A DNA stretch of 16,924 nucleotides from CAZCGA01 sp964498075. Lineage in GTDB: Bacteria > Desulfobacterota > Binatia > HRBIN30. The stretch lies in contig CAZCGA010000134.1 in assembly GCA_964498075.1 (NCBI GenBank), forward strand, positions 1 to 16,924. Reading direction: 5' to 3'. Every line of letters begins with the position of its first letter. Position 1 is the first letter of the stretch. A program made the position numbers and the translations under genes. Shown one piece after another: positions 14,217 to 16,924 of the stretch. The notes under the pieces were generated by a model. That model was given only the letters and a program-made list of their open reading frames with translations. It was not told the DNA's origin and did not search any database.

Positions 14217-15506
14217 ATGCGTATGATGAAGTGGAATCGGGGTCTTTGGGCTTTAGGCGCGGCGGCAGTCGGGTGCCTGGTCCTGGCAGGGACTGCGGCG
14301 GCGTTTCCAACCGATGTGTCCACGGAACGCAGCGGATCCATCGTGGTCTTTCCGAAGGTGGTTTGGGATGGGACGCGCGATACAGTGATCCAGATTTCCA
14401 GCACGAGCAACATGGTCGTGCAGGCCCGTTGTTTTTACATCAACGCGGCACCACTGAATCCTGCATTCCCGCCGTCGCCTTTCAATCCCTCGCAGTGGGC
14501 TGAAACCGACTTCGATCTGTTCCTCACCAAGCAGCAGCCGACCCACTGGGTGGCGAGTCAGGGGAGACCCAACAACTTCCTCGACCCGTTTGCCTCGGAT
14601 GGGTCGGGGTTCGACTCGGGTCCAGTACCCCCGGTGCCGCTCGGTTTCAAGGGTGAGCTCAAGTGCGTGGAGGTCGGCGATGACCTGATGCCGATGCGTG
14701 GCAATGCGCTCAAAGGGGAAGCGACCCTGCGGCGACGGGACGGCGACGTCAGCAAGTACAACGCGATCGCCTTCCAGGGCAATACCGACTTAGGCGTCCA
14801 GGAAGGTACGGACGTCAATGACTTGGTATTGGATCTGACCTCGCCAAATCCGGCCATGGCGATCGGCGGGAACAACGGCGAGTACAGCGCCTGCCCGGAT
14901 GTGTTGATCCTCAACCACTTCATCAGTGGGGTGCCGGATCTGGTTGTTTCCCAGCTGGGCACCTGCAACCCGGTGTGCTTTGGTGGGCCGCACCCTGGAA
15001 CTTCCTGCGATGTCAGCGGCGATTGTGGCATCGGCGGTCAGTGCCAGGCTTGCCCGGTGAGCACCGAGATCACACTGGTGCCGTGTGGGGAAGATCTGGA
15101 AAACGGGATCCCGGGAAGGGTGACCGCGCAGTTCCACGTCTTCAACGAGTTTGAGCAGGAGATAAAGGTGAGTACCACGGTCGATTGCTTCTTGGAGACG
15201 CCGTTGACGCGGATCGCTTCGATCTTTGGCAGTGCCGGCAACGTTGGCTCGCTGACCGCGCAGACGCGGATCAACCCGGTGGACGACCCCGCTCACCCGA
15301 ACGGTGGTCTCATCGGTATCGCTGAAGAAATACGGCTCGATACCGGGTTCGGCGTCGAAGGCTTCGGCCAAGGTGCGACCACGGTTGCCTCATACAACAT
15401 GCAGATCGAGGGGAATCGATTCGACGCAGCCACAGACAGCAATGGCACGGCACCCGATAATTTCAGGAACGGCGTGACCGACCACATCATCTTACCGGCA
15501 CCTTGA
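14217..15506 (+). CDS. Secreted protein of an unnamed family, paralogue 1
   Basis: This 429-residue protein starts with a Sec signal peptide (cleavage probably after Ala29, TAAA-FPTD). I recognise no named family, but it is clearly homologous to the next gene. Shared blocks in order are SIVVFPKVV near 41, IQISSTSN near 58, ARCFYINA at 70-77, DFDLFLTKQQPTHWVAS near 100, GELKCVEV, LKGEAT, KYNAIAFQ, GEYSACPDVLILNHF, TEITLVPC, HVFNEFEQEI, CFLETPLTRI and LTAQTRINPV. The Cys and Trp placement and beta-rich pattern suggest a disulphide-stabilised extracellular or periplasmic beta domain. A Cys-rich insert (Cys250, 254, 264, 270, 276, 279) follows the LGT segment. It is first in a two-gene operon, 49 bp before the next ATG. 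The function is unknown. Confidence 0.82.
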   Translation: MRMMKWNRGLWALGAAAVGCLVLAGTAAAFPTDVSTERSGSIVVFPKVVWDGTRDTVIQISSTSNMVVQARCFYINAAPLNPAFPPSPFNPSQWAETDFDLFLTKQQPTHWVASQGRPNNFLDPFASDGSGFDSGPVPPVPLGFKGELKCVEVGDDLMPMRGNALKGEATLRRRDGDVSKYNAIAFQGNTDLGVQEGTDVNDLVLDLTSPNPAMAIGGNNGEYSACPDVLILNHFISGVPDLVVSQLGTCNPVCFGGPHPGTSCDVSGDCGIGGQCQACPVSTEITLVPCGEDLENGIPGRVTAQFHVFNEFEQEIKVSTTVDCFLETPLTRIASIFGSAGNVGSLTAQTRINPVDDPAHPNGGLIGIAEEIRLDTGFGVEGFGQGATTVASYNMQIEGNRFDAATDSNGTAPDNFRNGVTDHIILPAP

Positions 15507-15538
15507 CGACGCGGTGATGAGCCATTCGCTGGCGGTGA

Positions 15539-15549
15539 GGAAAGGAGAA
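15539..15549 (+). promoter_or_regulatory. Shine-Dalgarno leader, second copy
   Basis: GGAAAGGAGAA lies 6 nt before the ATG at 15556, which is chosen over the upstream GTG at 15514 because of this site. It is identical to the leader of paralogue 1. Confidence 0.75.
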
Positions 15550-15555
15550 GACGTG

Positions 15556-16821
15556 ATGAGCACGATGACGGGGACTTTGCGGCGGGCGATTCTCTCCGGA
15601 GTGGTCGGAACGATGATCGCTGCAGGGGTAGGAGGGGCGGCGCGTGCTGATGTCGCTTCGGACAAGCCAGGTGCGATCCTCATTTTTCCGAAGATCGTTA
15701 TCGACACGGAAGGGGTGCTCGGCCCTCCGACGGATACGGAAATTCAGATCAGTAACACATCGAATTCGGTTATTGCGGCGCGGTGCGTCTTCATCAACGC
15801 CACGTCGGCCTGCTCAAACAACCCGGACATTGCGTGCACGCCGGAGCGCGAGGCCGTTCCCTCAACCCGCCGCTGCCCTCGGGGCGGAACGTGCCAGTCT
15901 TCGACCTGGGGCCCGCCGGTGGATTTCGAAATGCGCCTAACGAAGCGCCAGCCGATCGCATGGAAGGCGAGCGAAGGGCTGCCGGCGTTCCCCTGCGACC
16001 CGGCATGCGTTGGCGGGTCGAACACGCCGCCAAGCGGGAATCCATCGGGAATTCAACCGGTGGGAAACAATCCGTTCATTGGCGAACTCAGATGTGTTGA
16101 AGTGAGTCCCAGCGACTCCACGCCAGTCGAGGGATTCGATCCGACAAACAACCTCGGGGGTGACCTGAAGGGTGAGGTCACCATCGTTTCGTCGGAAGGC
16201 TCGGCAGTGGATGCGCGGAAGTACAACGGTATCGCAATCCAAGCGATCCGTGAAGTCAACAACCATGACAACACCTTGCAAATCGGCGGTGATGGTGCCG
16301 AGTATAACCCGTGCCCCAGCGTTCTGCTCTTGGATAACTTCTTTGACGACGCCGTCGTCGTCACCCACAAGGGTGCCGTGAGCGGCAAGGTCGACACCGA
16401 CCTGACGGTGGTTCCGTGTGCAGCCAACTACCAGCTCAACGAACCGGGTGACGCGACGTTGCAGTTCCTGGTATTCAACGAGTTCGAGCAGCGCTTCTCA
16501 ACCTCGACGTCGCTGACGTGCTTCGTCGAAACACCCCTCTCGGACATTGGTACACGTCCCGGTCCGGCCGGCAATGCGCAATCGATCTTCAATATCGGGC
16601 TCGAGGGCACACTCACCGGGCAAACGCGCATTCGCCCTGTTGAGGGCGCAAGCAGCGCGCGCGCCGTTCTTGGCGTAGTCGAGGAGTTTTGGAGCTGCAG
16701 TTCCGGGCCTCGGGGACTTTGCACCAGCGCGGCAAACTTGCAGTTCATCCCTGGAACACTCACGCGACCCAAGGGCGACCGGCTGATTCTCAGCGACTTG
16801 GCTTTGCCACCGTCGCCGTAA
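15556..16821 (+). CDS. Secreted protein of the same unnamed family, paralogue 2
   Basis: From the ATG at 15556 the product has 421 residues (a GTG at 15553 is also possible). A Sec signal peptide ends in ARA-D at residues 29-32. It repeats the family blocks: AILIFPKIV near 40, IQISNTSN at 63-70, ARCVFINA at 75-82, DFEMRLTKRQPIAWKAS, GELRCVEV, LKGEVTIV, KYNGIAIQ, AEYNPCPSVLLLDNFF, TDLTVVPC, LVFNEFEQRF, CFVETPLSDI and LTGQTRIRPV. Its Cys-rich insert (Cys86, 94, 107, 113) comes directly after FINA, not where paralogue 1 carries its insert. A second pair of Cys occurs near the C-terminus (FWSCSSGPRGLC). It lies just before a strong terminator, so it ends the operon. The function is unknown. Confidence 0.82.
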   Translation: MSTMTGTLRRAILSGVVGTMIAAGVGGAARADVASDKPGAILIFPKIVIDTEGVLGPPTDTEIQISNTSNSVIAARCVFINATSACSNNPDIACTPEREAVPSTRRCPRGGTCQSSTWGPPVDFEMRLTKRQPIAWKASEGLPAFPCDPACVGGSNTPPSGNPSGIQPVGNNPFIGELRCVEVSPSDSTPVEGFDPTNNLGGDLKGEVTIVSSEGSAVDARKYNGIAIQAIREVNNHDNTLQIGGDGAEYNPCPSVLLLDNFFDDAVVVTHKGAVSGKVDTDLTVVPCAANYQLNEPGDATLQFLVFNEFEQRFSTSTSLTCFVETPLSDIGTRPGPAGNAQSIFNIGLEGTLTGQTRIRPVEGASSARAVLGVVEEFWSCSSGPRGLCTSAANLQFIPGTLTRPKGDRLILSDLALPPSP

Positions 16822-16835
16822 GCACGGCATCGAGA

Positions 16836-16868
16836 GGGGCAGGAGCTTCGGCTCCTGCCCCTTTTTTT
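16836..16868 (+). terminator. Intrinsic terminator of the tandem secreted-protein operon
   Basis: An 11-bp perfect GC-rich stem (GGGGCAGGAGC and its complement) closes a TTCG tetraloop at 16847-16850 and is followed by seven Ts (16862-16868). It begins 15 nt after the stop of paralogue 2. The remaining 56 bases of the window show no gene I can support. Confidence 0.95.
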
Positions 16869-16924
16869 GTGGGTCTTCTCCAAAGTGAGTGGGTGGTTTT
16901 GAAGCATTGAGATCACGGAAATGG

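Overview
The window is a gene-dense, GC-rich stretch of bacterial chromosome with about 14 protein genes and no RNA genes, CRISPR array or recognisable mobile element. The gene set suggests a Gram-negative soil or groundwater bacterium of the former Deltaproteobacteria or Binatota type. It includes a DUF3187-like outer-membrane protein, two lipoprotein candidates, an F420-type luciferase-like oxidoreductase and Cys-rich secreted proteins. The taxonomic placement is inference from gene content and style only.

Bases 1-5040 are housekeeping-like single genes that alternate strand almost one by one: a creatininase-family amidohydrolase running off the left edge (-), a class I methyltransferase (+), a DUF3187-like outer-membrane protein (-), an F420-dependent LLM oxidoreductase (+), a small helical unknown (-), a YciI-like protein (+) and a small exported unknown (-). 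Convergent stops are only 4 to 35 bp apart. No shared pathway is apparent.

Bases 5195-12428 are transport genes. An ABC ATPase and its roughly 12-TM permease form a two-gene + operon (5195-7734). Its end overlaps by 37 bp the end of a three-gene minus-strand operon. That operon, read from 12428 downward, encodes two half-transporter exporters with asymmetric ATPase sites, joined by an ATGA overlap, and then a predicted lipoprotein metallo-aminopeptidase. A short heptamer repeat array sits exactly between the second exporter gene and the aminopeptidase start.

Bases 12473-16924 are the envelope/secretome part. A seven-repeat FG-GAP/VCBS lipoprotein (-) carries a Lys/Glu-rich insertion in its last blade. 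It is divergent from a pair of tandem paralogous secreted proteins of a family I cannot name (+). The pair has a good sigma70-like promoter, a leader of about 120 nt that can fold, duplicated ribosome-binding leaders and a textbook intrinsic terminator. It is the best candidate for something undescribed in this window.
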